Assembly (NCBI RefSeq): GCF_018449435.1
Contig: NZ_JAHCMU010000001.1
Coordinates: 316,473-380,472, forward strand
Origin: Flagellimonas sp. 389
Lineage (GTDB): Bacteria > Bacteroidota > Bacteroidia > Flavobacteriales > Flavobacteriaceae
Reading direction: 5' to 3'
Length of the DNA stretch: 64,000 nt
Both the position numbers and the translations under genes were made by a program. Numbering within the stretch: position 1 is the stretch's first letter; the number at the start of each line of letters is the position of its first letter. Under the pieces are notes generated by a model that saw only the letters and a program-made list of their open reading frames with translations, had not been told where the DNA came from and did no database searches. Shown in pieces: positions 36,020-44,075 of the stretch.

Positions 36020-36958
36020 ATGAAAAATCAAAAGAGAATATACCTCGTTAGCATGCTTCTTTTGGGGTTTTCGCTTCAAGCACAGTTGGATTCTAGCCTA
36101 TCAGAAAAAAGGGCTGCAACGATTTTGGAACATCTAAAAAATCCCCAAGAACATTATGTTCTGGCAGTTTCCCATAGAGGTGATTGGAGGTACGCACCAG
36201 AGAACAGTTTACCGGCCATTCAAAGGTGCATCGATCTAGGGGTTGACATTGTTGAGATAGATGTACGATTGACCAAAGATGGACACTTAGTTGCCATGCA
36301 CGATACAACCGTAGACCGTACAACCAATGGAAAAGGAAAAGTAAGCGACCTTACACTAAATGAAATAAAAACACTTCGCTTAAAAAATGCATGTGGGGTG
36401 AGAGGGTCTAAAATACAAGTACCCACTTTAGGGGAAATAATGAATCTTACGAAGGACAGGATAATGGTAAATCTAGATAAGGTAGAAGGAGAAACCGTTA
36501 AGGAAGCCTACGAAATCCTAAAAAAAACAGGAACAATTGAACAAGCTATTTTTAAGGGACGAGAAACCGTTCAGGTTATGAAAAAGAAGTACGGCAGTCT
36601 TATGGATTCCATAATTTATATGCCCATCTTAATTGATAATACCCAAAATCCCTCTCAATTCGTTCAAGATTATAATGAAATTCTTTCGCCTGTTGCATAC
36701 GAAGTAACTTTTGATTCTGAAAGTTCCGAAAACTTTGAGCAGATAGCATTTCTGAAAAAAGAAAACATATTTGTGCTCAATATTGCACTATGGGATGCAT
36801 TGGTAGCTGGGCATACCGATGAATTAAGTTTATTGGAAGGTCCCGATACTTCATGGGGATGGCTTATTGAAAATGGCGCCAATGGAATCATGACGGACCG
36901 GCCCAGTGAACTTTTAGAATACCTAAAGGCGAAAGGACTAAGAAATGTGAGACAGTAA
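36020..36958 (+). CDS. Glycerophosphodiester phosphodiesterase, periplasmic form
   Basis: Second GDPD (312 aa), clearly homologous to the preceding gene over its length: SHRGDWRYAPENS, VEIDVRLTKDG, AMHDTTVDRTTNG and VNLDK are intact. It has a cleavable signal peptide (LLLGFSLQAQ) instead of a lipobox, so it should be soluble in the periplasm. The start is 12 bp after the first paralogue, implying co-transcription. Tandem duplication with changed localisation suggests sequential or compartment-specific action. The strong terminator downstream ends the unit. Confidence 0.92.
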   Translation: MKNQKRIYLVSMLLLGFSLQAQLDSSLSEKRAATILEHLKNPQEHYVLAVSHRGDWRYAPENSLPAIQRCIDLGVDIVEIDVRLTKDGHLVAMHDTTVDRTTNGKGKVSDLTLNEIKTLRLKNACGVRGSKIQVPTLGEIMNLTKDRIMVNLDKVEGETVKEAYEILKKTGTIEQAIFKGRETVQVMKKKYGSLMDSIIYMPILIDNTQNPSQFVQDYNEILSPVAYEVTFDSESSENFEQIAFLKKENIFVLNIALWDALVAGHTDELSLLEGPDTSWGWLIENGANGIMTDRPSELLEYLKAKGLRNVRQ

Positions 36959-37009
36959 AGACAAAAATAACATTATCGTCATTAATGTTTTGTTTAAGTA
37001 GCGAGAAGG

Positions 37010-37037
37010 CGCAGTCAATTTGGCTGCGTCTTTTTTT
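37010..37037 (+). terminator. Rho-independent terminator after the GDPD pair
   Basis: CGCAGTC (37010-37016) pairs with GGCTGCG (37022-37028), including one T:G wobble, 5-nt loop, then seven T residues at 37031-37037. Confidence 0.85.
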
Positions 37038-37147
37038 CACTTTGCCCAAAAATTATAGTTGTTGAGTACGTATATTTTTTACAATATCGATGTATCTTTA
37101 TTTATTCGGTATCCAGTTAAGGATGTCATTCAAAAAGCTGAAAATAG

Positions 37148-37741
37148 ATGGAGCGGAACGAACTTTATCCTGTTTTTTTAAAAGTAAACGACCTAAAGGT
37201 CTTAATAGTAGGTGGTGGTAATGTGGCAGAAGAAAAGCTTACCTTTCTATTAAAATCCAGTCCTAATGCCAAGGTTGAAATGATTTCTCCAATGTACAGA
37301 AAAGATACCATTGCACTGGCAGATAAACATGCAGTAAAAATGTATAAGGGCAAATACAAAAAAAAGTATTTGAAGAAAAAGCATATCGTAGTAGCGACCA
37401 CAGATGTACCTGCAGTAAACGAAAAAGTATACCATCACTGTAGAAAGCGCTCCATTCTGGTCAATGTTGCGGACAATCCTCCTTTTTGTGATTTTTATAT
37501 GGGAGGTATCGTTACAAAAGGCAATGTAAAAGTGGCTATTTCCACAAATGGAAAATCTCCTACTACGGCAAAACGTCTGCGTCAATATTTTGAAGATGTA
37601 ATTCCCGAAAACATTGACGACCTAGTAAAAAACCTCAACGAATACCGAAAAACCATCAAAGGGGATTTTGAGGAAAAAGTAGAGACACTCAACGAGTTCA
37701 CTAAAGGATTGGTCAACAAAAAAGAAAAAGATGAAAATTAG
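37148..37741 (+). CDS. Siroheme synthase N-terminal-type dehydrogenase/ferrochelatase
   Basis: Precorrin-2 dehydrogenase/sirohydrochlorin ferrochelatase-like protein (197 aa, cytoplasmic) for siroheme, the cofactor of sulfite and nitrite reductases. The Rossmann start LYPVFLKVNDLKVLIVGGGN is at residues 6-25, followed by VAEEKLTFLL and VNVADNPPFCDFYMGGIVTKG. It is like the CysG N-terminal half without the methyltransferase half, as in Met8-type enzymes. It overlaps the next gene by 11 bp, and a TSUP permease follows, which together point to assimilatory sulfur metabolism. Confidence 0.9.
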   Translation: MERNELYPVFLKVNDLKVLIVGGGNVAEEKLTFLLKSSPNAKVEMISPMYRKDTIALADKHAVKMYKGKYKKKYLKKKHIVVATTDVPAVNEKVYHHCRKRSILVNVADNPPFCDFYMGGIVTKGNVKVAISTNGKSPTTAKRLRQYFEDVIPENIDDLVKNLNEYRKTIKGDFEEKVETLNEFTKGLVNKKEKDEN

Positions 37742-38096
37742 GATCAAAGGAAATTCGGTACGCCTTCGATTGACAAAAACCGAAGTAGAAGCGTTCAATA
37801 AAGAAGGTAAATATTTGGAAACTGTACAATTCGCAAACAAAGCATTCACCTACGTACTTAAAGCAAAAGAAGGTATAACTTCTCTTGAATCGGATTATGA
37901 CAATGACACTATTACCGTATATTTTCCAGAACAAGAGAAGCATGTTTGGGCAACAAGCGACCGTGTTGGCTATAGCAACGACGTGGACTGGAACGATCCA
38001 ACCGTACTTTCCATTTTAGTGGAAAAGGATTTTACCTGTCTGGACAATACCATAGAGGACCAATCGAATAATTATCCTAATCCAAAATTATTATAA
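37731..38096 (+). CDS. DUF7009-like small cytoplasmic protein
   Basis: A 121-aa protein beginning MKIRIKGNSVRLRLTKTEVE, with predicted beta-rich content and no signal or membrane segment. In flavobacteria this kind of protein is found beside siroheme or sulfur-assimilation genes; I associate it with the DUF7009 family from memory. No catalytic motif is visible. Its start overlaps the siroheme gene by 11 bp, and the TSUP gene follows after 20 bp, indicating a three-gene operon. Function unknown. Confidence 0.7.
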   Translation: MKIRIKGNSVRLRLTKTEVEAFNKEGKYLETVQFANKAFTYVLKAKEGITSLESDYDNDTITVYFPEQEKHVWATSDRVGYSNDVDWNDPTVLSILVEKDFTCLDNTIEDQSNNYPNPKLL

Positions 38097-38116
38097 AAAC
38101 CGTTTAAACACAACCT

Positions 38117-38950
38117 TTGACCCTATCCTTAGTATTGGTTCTTTTTTTTATAGGTCTGGCCAACGGATTCTACTCGGGGCTTATGGGTACAGGTGGGAAT
38201 ATCATTTTGATACCCGCACTTGATTTGGTTTTGGTTTCATTTGGAATAGAGGGGCCAGAATTGGTAAAATATATCATCGCACATTCATTGTTCATTACTG
38301 TTTTTAATGGTTTTGCAGTAAGCCTGAAACATTACCGGATGAACAACTTTCATGTAAAGGAAGTATTCCTTATTGGTATACTGGCGGTCATTGCAGGCTA
38401 TCTTGTTTCAGAATTTTTAAAATCCACGTCATGGTATCAAAAGGTATATTTTGATTCTTTGTTTCTTGTCTTGGTTTTATTGGTGGCCATACGGTTTTTG
38501 TTCTTTAAACAATCAGAACATAGTTCCAAAAAACAGCAGGGCATGCAAAAAAGCAAAATTGGTTACGCCAGCTTGGGTGCCTTAACAGGTATTACATCTG
38601 CACTTTCTGGTTTTGGTGGTGGCATCGTTTTGATTCCTGCCCTGACGGATATTTTTGGCATTTCCATCAGAAAAGCGGCTTCTATATCAATTGGTGTCGT
38701 AATGCTTTTGGCCGTGGGCGTAAGCACAAGTTATTTGAGTATTGACCCTTCAAATACGCTAAAAAATAGTTTGCCCTATCAATTTGGCTATATTTCTTTA
38801 AGCATATCAATACCTATTTTAGTCGGCGTATTTATAGCAGCTCCATTCGGTGTGAAAGTAGCACAACGAACCTCAGCAGGATTATTGCGTATTATTTTTG
38901 GAATCGTGATGGTGATTTTGTTTATCAAAACCCTTATCGGGCTTTTTTAA
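38117..38950 (+). CDS. TSUP/TauE-SafE-family membrane permease
   Basis: Integral membrane protein (277 aa, about eight hydrophobic segments) of the sulfite/sulfoacetate exporter TSUP family. Two repeated glycine-rich motifs are visible: GFYSGLMGTGGNIILIPALD near the N-terminus and ALSGFGGGIVLIPALTDIFG in the second half, the hallmark of the internal duplication. The start is TTG at 38117, since no ATG lies before the first membrane segment. The context with siroheme biosynthesis suggests sulfite or a related sulfur anion. Its stop overlaps the convergent carbamoyltransferase stop by 4 bp. Confidence 0.88.
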   Translation: MTLSLVLVLFFIGLANGFYSGLMGTGGNIILIPALDLVLVSFGIEGPELVKYIIAHSLFITVFNGFAVSLKHYRMNNFHVKEVFLIGILAVIAGYLVSEFLKSTSWYQKVYFDSLFLVLVLLVAIRFLFFKQSEHSSKKQQGMQKSKIGYASLGALTGITSALSGFGGGIVLIPALTDIFGISIRKAASISIGVVMLLAVGVSTSYLSIDPSNTLKNSLPYQFGYISLSISIPILVGVFIAAPFGVKVAQRTSAGLLRIIFGIVMVILFIKTLIGLF

Positions 38951-40752
38951 CCTCCACTTTTAGAAAAGACTACATCTTCCATAATCAAAATGTCCATTTC
39001 TGTCTCTTGAAAACAATGTAGCGCATCATGTGGATTGCAAACGATGGGTTCGTCTTTTACGTTGAAACTCGTATTGATCAAAAGTCCATAACCTGTTTTT
39101 TGCTTGAATGCCTTTAAAAGTCTCCAAAATTTTGAGTTAGTAGCTTTGGATATTGTCTGTATTCTAGCTGAATAATCAACATGGGTAACCGCAGGAATAT
39201 CAGAACGCGTTTGGGAAAGTCTTTCCATTAAAGTAGTTGATTCGTTTACTTCATTCTTACATCTTTCAAATCTAACTTTTCGTACCAAAAGCATATAGGG
39301 CGACGGAATTTTCAAATCAAAATATTCATGTACATCTTCTTCCAAGACACAGGGAGCAAATGGCCTGAAGCTTTCCCTAAACTTTATTTTCTCATTGATG
39401 CGTTTTTGCATATTAGGATTTCTCGGGTCAGCTAGTATACTTCGGTTACCTAGTGCCCTGGGTCCAAATTCCATCCTACCTTGAAACCATCCTACTATCT
39501 TTCCCTCGATCAAAGCATTGACCGTTTTGGTGATTAGTTCATCTTCACTTTCAAAACATTTATAGGCGACCTTTTTAATTTTTTGAGCAACGTTAATGAT
39601 ATGGCTTGTCGTAAAAGCAGGTCCTAGAAAAGCGCCATGCATGCTATCTGGCAACTTTACTTCTCTTTTCTTATTCTCAACGATATGCCAAACCGAAAAT
39701 GCTGCGCCCAAAGCCCCACCAGCATCACCTGCAGCTGGTTGTATCCAAAGATTTTCAATATTTGGATTATCCAATAGTTTCCCATTCGACACTGAATTTA
39801 ATCCTACGCCACCAGCAATAACCAAATTTGGACAACCTGTAAGTGCTATGGCCGAATTGGCCATTTTTAGAACAAGTTCCTCCAAAACATGTTGAACCGC
39901 GAAAGCGAAATTGGCATGTGATTGATTCAAATCATCTTCAGCATTCCTTCTTGGAAGGGAAAACAGATTCAACCACTTAGCATCATTCGTCATTGTCAAA
40001 TGGGTAGCAAACTTAAAGTATGGCATGTTCAGCAATAGGGAGCCATCCTTTCTTATGTCCACCAAATCTGATTTTATTTTGGTAATATACTCCTGTGTTT
40101 CTAAACTTTCGAGATTACCATAAGAAGCCAGTCCCATGACTTTGTACTCTCCCCTATTCACCTTAAAACCCAAATAGTAGGTGAACGCCGAGTACAACAA
40201 TCCCAAAGAGTGCGGAAAGTGTTGTTCGCGCAAAACCTTAATCGTATTGTTCTCCCCCTTGCCCACAGTTGCGGTTGCCCATTCGCCTACACCATCTATG
40301 GTAAGTATCGTAGCTTTTGAAAATGGGCTTGGAAAAAAAGCACTTGCAGCATGCGATAAATGATGTTCTGTAAAATGCAATGTCACTTTTGGAAAACCCA
40401 ATTCCTTAAAGTGATTTCTAATGGCTTTCTTAATGAAAAGTTTGCCTTTTAGCCATAAAGGCATAGCTTTTAAGAAGCTCGGTAGTCCGCTTGGGGCAAA
40501 GGCATGGTACGTTTCCAACAGCCGTTCAAACCGCAACAAGGGTTTTTCATAAAAAGCGACCATGAGCGGTTCACCTTTATGAAGGCCTGCTTCTTCCAGC
40601 ACATAAGCTATTGCATTGACAGGAAAAGAGGCATCGCCTTTGATTCTTGTAAATCGTTCTTCTTGTGCAGCAGCTACAATTTTACCATCGATTAGAATTG
40701 CTGCGGCACTGTCATGAAAGTATGCGGAAATACCTAAGATAACAGTAGCCAT
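38947..40752 (-). CDS. NodU/CmcH/SxtI-type carbamoyltransferase
   Basis: Transfers a carbamoyl group from carbamoyl phosphate (via an adenylate) to a hydroxyl of an unknown acceptor. The 601-aa protein shows the N-terminal ILGISAYFHDSAAAIL, metal-binding TEHHLSHAASAFF (about residues 128-140) and GVGEWATATVG. The C-terminal carbamoyltransferase part includes GWFQGRMEFGPRALGNRSIL and a closing INTSFNVKDEPIV. It abuts an SxtJ-like gene (start and stop meet at 40752) and ends a block with DUF5989-like and SGNH-TPR genes. The gene group resembles sxtI-J-K of saxitoxin clusters, though nothing else of that pathway is present. The acceptor is more likely a glycan. Confidence 0.92.
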   Translation of the reverse strand: MATVILGISAYFHDSAAAILIDGKIVAAAQEERFTRIKGDASFPVNAIAYVLEEAGLHKGEPLMVAFYEKPLLRFERLLETYHAFAPSGLPSFLKAMPLWLKGKLFIKKAIRNHFKELGFPKVTLHFTEHHLSHAASAFFPSPFSKATILTIDGVGEWATATVGKGENNTIKVLREQHFPHSLGLLYSAFTYYLGFKVNRGEYKVMGLASYGNLESLETQEYITKIKSDLVDIRKDGSLLLNMPYFKFATHLTMTNDAKWLNLFSLPRRNAEDDLNQSHANFAFAVQHVLEELVLKMANSAIALTGCPNLVIAGGVGLNSVSNGKLLDNPNIENLWIQPAAGDAGGALGAAFSVWHIVENKKREVKLPDSMHGAFLGPAFTTSHIINVAQKIKKVAYKCFESEDELITKTVNALIEGKIVGWFQGRMEFGPRALGNRSILADPRNPNMQKRINEKIKFRESFRPFAPCVLEEDVHEYFDLKIPSPYMLLVRKVRFERCKNEVNESTTLMERLSQTRSDIPAVTHVDYSARIQTISKATNSKFWRLLKAFKQKTGYGLLINTSFNVKDEPIVCNPHDALHCFQETEMDILIMEDVVFSKSGG

Positions 40753-41132
40753 TAAAAGGTATTTTTCAAGTCTTGTGGGTTATATAAATGTTCTCTTTTG
40801 ATGAATACCGATTTTGAGTTTTTCTTAAACTGTTTCAAGTAAAGGTTATCCTTTCCCAACCATCTTCGTAAAAGCCCTACAGGTATCAATATAAGAACAA
40901 ATGCCAGCGTCAATAAAATTTTGGTGGAAACGAATCCCAATAGTTTCGCCAGACCGAACCACAGATAAGCAAATGGGTAAAAAACAATAGGAACTAGAAG
41001 GTTCAGAAATAAAAGACCCAAGGAAATCCAGATGAATGTTGTTTCATCACGATAAAACAAAAACAACGCTAAGAATAGTATCGAAGCTAAAATACCGATT
41101 TCCACACATTGTCTTTTAGATATCGGATCCAT
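40752..41132 (-). CDS. SxtJ-like membrane protein
   Basis: A 126-aa protein with two or three hydrophobic helices (IGILASILFLALFLFYRDET, then FIWISLGLLFLNLLVPIVFY and LTLAFVLILIPVGLL). A basic C-terminus ends in LYNPQDLKNTF. Small membrane proteins of this kind adjoin NodU/SxtI-type carbamoyltransferases in many bacteria and are named after SxtJ. The start lies 2 bp beyond the stop of the DUF5989-like gene, and its stop touches the carbamoyltransferase start, so the three are translationally coupled. A role as membrane anchor for the transferase is a guess. Confidence 0.82.
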   Translation of the reverse strand: MDPISKRQCVEIGILASILFLALFLFYRDETTFIWISLGLLFLNLLVPIVFYPFAYLWFGLAKLLGFVSTKILLTLAFVLILIPVGLLRRWLGKDNLYLKQFKKNSKSVFIKREHLYNPQDLKNTF

Positions 41133-41134
41133 TA

Positions 41135-41284
41135 TTAAAACAGGGAATAAATGAACGGTGCCAATGCTGAACTTGCAGTCAATACCACTACGATACTGAT
41201 AAAAAGAAGTACAATCAGCAAGGGAATCAACCAGTACTTTTTGCGTGTTCTAAGAAATAACCAAAACTCTTTCACGGTTTCCAT
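41135..41284 (-). CDS. DUF5989/SxtK-like 49-aa membrane protein
   Basis: Read directly from the minus strand: ATG at 41284, stop at 41135. It begins METVKEFWLFLRTRKKYWLI, then one hydrophobic helix of about 20 residues, and ends ASSALAPFIYSLF. The positively charged RTRKK before the helix suggests the N-terminus stays in the cytoplasm. It resembles the tiny DUF5989 family found beside SxtJ-like proteins and carbamoyltransferases, and matches sxtK by size and position. It lies 7 bp after the SGNH gene and 2 bp before the SxtJ-like gene. It is easily missed in annotation because of its length. Confidence 0.85.
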   Translation of the reverse strand: METVKEFWLFLRTRKKYWLIPLLIVLLFISIVVVLTASSALAPFIYSLF

Positions 41285-41291
41285 ACATACT

Positions 41292-43193
41292 CTAGCTTAT
41301 CTTTTCATATAGTGCTCTCGCTTCTTCATTCAACTTCTCTTCTTCAAGGACTTTTTTCAAAACTTTTGCAGCTTCGCCTCTTTTCCCTAAAGTCAAATAA
41401 CTCCTGGCTACATCAACAGCCATTTCACTTTTCATTTCACCTTCGTTTTTTCTGAAGACAATAATCAAATTAATGGCTTCGGATAATTGGGTCACCTGCT
41501 TATTATCAGGTTCTTTTTTCCATAAATACTCAAGATACGGGATTGTCGCTTCAAAGGCATTTCCCTCAACTAAAGTTACCACTATTTTGTGGGCCATCGC
41601 TACCGTTCTATTTAATGAAAAAGCTTTTTTAAAATAGTGTTTAGCCTTATCCAATGCACCTAACTGTAATGCCAGTATTGCGGTTTGCGTATGAAAGCGT
41701 TCCTTCAACGGATACTCCAAAGCAAGATTCTCTGAAACTTTTAGTTGCCCTGCTTTATTTCCCAAGCGTCCATAATAGTTATATAATTCTGACATGGTCT
41801 CATCCCAACTTAATGTTCCTATCGCGAGCTTTCCTCCCAGCTTTTCAGGCACACTCATCTCATCCCTATTTATTGAGGGAAGCTCTTCAAAGAAGGGCCA
41901 ACCTTCTTTCAGCTGAATTGTTTCATAATAACCTGCCAAAGAATCTACGGTTGTAACCGGCATTTGCTCTTTTAATTCATCCAATTTTAGAATGCGCTCT
42001 GGCTTTGTCCCGAACAATGCTTTATCAACTAGCGAAGCATAAAATGTATGACCCAACAATGCGTATCCATCAAGGTTGGGATGCACATGTTCCAGCAATA
42101 AATTGTTTCCGACAATACCATTCTTGGATGCATCTTGAAACTTTTTTTCCGCATCTACCAAGTAAAAATTTTGATGTCTGCTTGCCAATTCCTTTATAAT
42201 CGTATTTATCGTATCTGGAGCCCTAAAGCGGAGCATATCATATTCTTTGGCCAATGAAAAGTGATTTTTAGCTTTCAAAAAATCTGAGGTTTCATAAGCT
42301 TTTATACCAAGTTCATATTGATGCTTTGCAGATTTTTCAATATTGATGCTATCGCTCACAAACGGAACCAAATCTTTCTCATTACTGAAAATGGTAGAAA
42401 TAAAAACGGGGATGCTCTGCTCTTCCAATATAACTGCCATACTTTGGAGATTGGAACTAAATTGATGAACTCCTTCATGGAATCGTTCCGAGCCAAACGC
42501 AATCTGCCTATCGGCGACCATCTTTGCCATTAGTGTCTCCCTTTCTTCGGCTTTTTTATTAAAGAGGTTTCCAATACTACTTAAACCTGTTTCTGCCAAT
42601 TGTACCAATCGATATTTTTTCAGGTTTAGTGCCATATTCACCATCCAAGGTCGCCTAGAAATCGAATTTACCGAACCAACACCCAAAGCTCCATAGTACT
42701 CGTTATGACCTGCATAAATCAAAACCGCATCAGGTTCATAATCGATAAGCTGCTTTGTAAAGTCCAACAAGGTATATGAATTTACAGCGGTCAAAGAGAG
42801 GTTGATGACCTCAACCTCTTCCTCTAAATAGGTTGTGTTGAGCGCATATTGTAACCAGCGATGAAACGATACGTTTTTTTGGTAAGGATAGCCTACCGCA
42901 GTGGAAGCACCCAAAACAAAGATTCGAGTAGTTCCACTGTCTTTTTCTTTTTTGAGCAATTCATAATATCCAGAAGTTGCATCTTCTCTGTTACCGAAAT
43001 ACTTTTTTGAAATATTGGGATTCATTACCAAAAATTCAGGATTGCCCTTTGCTTGGACAAACAATGGATAATCGGTTCCATAGTTGACGACCCGCAGTGC
43101 AACCTCAACCAGAAAAAGCAGCAAAAACACTAAAAGTATTGCTGCAATCTTAAAAAGCAATATTTTTCTTTTTTCTAATTTCTGGGCCTTCAA
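41292..43193 (-). CDS. Membrane-anchored SGNH/GDSL hydrolase with C-terminal TPRs
   Basis: A 633-aa protein with an N-terminal membrane helix (about residues 12-32) and a large extracytoplasmic part. The SGNH core has S97 in VLGASTAVG, N164 in AGHNEYYG and a late EHVHPNLDGY (about 368-377) supplying the D-x-x-H-like pair. The last 150 residues form TPR-like helices (ALQLGALDKAKHYFKKAF). Such enzymes esterify or de-esterify carbohydrates. The gene is the first of four with DUF5989-like, SxtJ-like and carbamoyltransferase. It may remove or transfer an ester on the same acceptor that is carbamoylated; this is inferred. Confidence 0.85.
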   Translation of the reverse strand: MKAQKLEKRKILLFKIAAILLVFLLLFLVEVALRVVNYGTDYPLFVQAKGNPEFLVMNPNISKKYFGNREDATSGYYELLKKEKDSGTTRIFVLGASTAVGYPYQKNVSFHRWLQYALNTTYLEEEVEVINLSLTAVNSYTLLDFTKQLIDYEPDAVLIYAGHNEYYGALGVGSVNSISRRPWMVNMALNLKKYRLVQLAETGLSSIGNLFNKKAEERETLMAKMVADRQIAFGSERFHEGVHQFSSNLQSMAVILEEQSIPVFISTIFSNEKDLVPFVSDSINIEKSAKHQYELGIKAYETSDFLKAKNHFSLAKEYDMLRFRAPDTINTIIKELASRHQNFYLVDAEKKFQDASKNGIVGNNLLLEHVHPNLDGYALLGHTFYASLVDKALFGTKPERILKLDELKEQMPVTTVDSLAGYYETIQLKEGWPFFEELPSINRDEMSVPEKLGGKLAIGTLSWDETMSELYNYYGRLGNKAGQLKVSENLALEYPLKERFHTQTAILALQLGALDKAKHYFKKAFSLNRTVAMAHKIVVTLVEGNAFEATIPYLEYLWKKEPDNKQVTQLSEAINLIIVFRKNEGEMKSEMAVDVARSYLTLGKRGEAAKVLKKVLEEEKLNEEARALYEKIS

Positions 43194-43238
43194 TTTTTCC
43201 TGAATTAAAGATTATGTTTATACCATTCCTTATCCAAA

Positions 43239-44075
43239 CTACTTCACCAACAAGCTGGCATAAACAGGTAAATGGTCTGAAGGATACTTGCAATCCTTTG
43301 AATCGCTTAGAATAGCGCTTTTTATTACCTCAAAATTATGGGTATCCGTAAAAATGAAATCTATTCTGCGCGTAACAGGTTTTGTAAAATCAAATCCGTT
43401 AAATGTGCCTTCAGGTCCATGGGCATTTTTTCCAGCAGCTATATGGGCATCCTGCAACTCTTCCAAAATAAGCTGTACGCCTACACTGGCAGTTTCCAAA
43501 TTAAAGTCTCCCATCAAGATAGCTGGGAGTTGTTCTGTATTCCGCGCTTTTATTTGCTTCAGAATTAATGCAGCACTTTCTTCCCGCGCCTTGGTTCCAA
43601 CATGGTCAAAATGTGTATTGAATACAAAAAACTCCTTTCCGTTTTCCTTACTTTTAAATTTCCCGTAGGTACAAATACGCTTGATCGCAGCATCCCAACC
43701 TTTCGATGGCTTTTCAGGAGTTGTAGAAAGCCAAAAAGTGTTGTTTTCTAAAAGCTCCAGTCTATCTTTATCATAGAAAATTGCACAAAACTCTCCTTTG
43801 TCGTCACCTTGGTCACGTCCTACTCCTGTAAAAGCATAATCATCCAGTCCGTTCTCAATATCCTTTAGCTGATGGATGAGCCCTTCTTGGGTTCCAAAGA
43901 CATCAGGCGCATAAAAGTTAAGCTGTGAGATAAGAAAATCTTTTCTCTGGTCCCAACCGTTTATGCTATCCCTTGGATTATCATATCGTATATTGTAGGT
44001 CAGCACGTCCAATTGTTGACCAAGGACAATTTGCGAAATTAATAGCAGGTTAAAAAAGATTGTTATTTTCATCAT
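43239..44075 (-). CDS. Secreted endonuclease/exonuclease/phosphatase-family protein
   Basis: A 278-aa EEP-fold metal-dependent hydrolase with a signal peptide (LLISQIVLGQ). The motif series is intact: LTYNIRYDNP, GTQEG (metal-binding Glu), HFDHVG, LMGDFN and the final SDHLPV. Secreted members of this family act as phosphodiesterases or phosphatases; a DNase role cannot be excluded. The start overlaps the sulfatase stop (ATGA at 44072-44075), so it belongs to the same operon and presumably helps to strip a substituent from the target polymer. Substrate unknown. Confidence 0.87.
   Translation of the reverse strand: MMKITIFFNLLLISQIVLGQQLDVLTYNIRYDNPRDSINGWDQRKDFLISQLNFYAPDVFGTQEGLIHQLKDIENGLDDYAFTGVGRDQGDDKGEFCAIFYDKDRLELLENNTFWLSTTPEKPSKGWDAAIKRICTYGKFKSKENGKEFFVFNTHFDHVGTKAREESAALILKQIKARNTEQLPAILMGDFNLETASVGVQLILEELQDAHIAAGKNAHGPEGTFNGFDFTKPVTRRIDFIFTDTHNFEVIKSAILSDSKDCKYPSDHLPVYASLLVK

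Noticed and set aside
38947..41284. Evidence for a saxitoxin-like toxin pathway
   Set aside because: Only the carbamoyltransferase, SxtJ-like and SxtK-like genes are present; no core biosynthesis genes are seen, so the resemblance concerns the tailoring module only.
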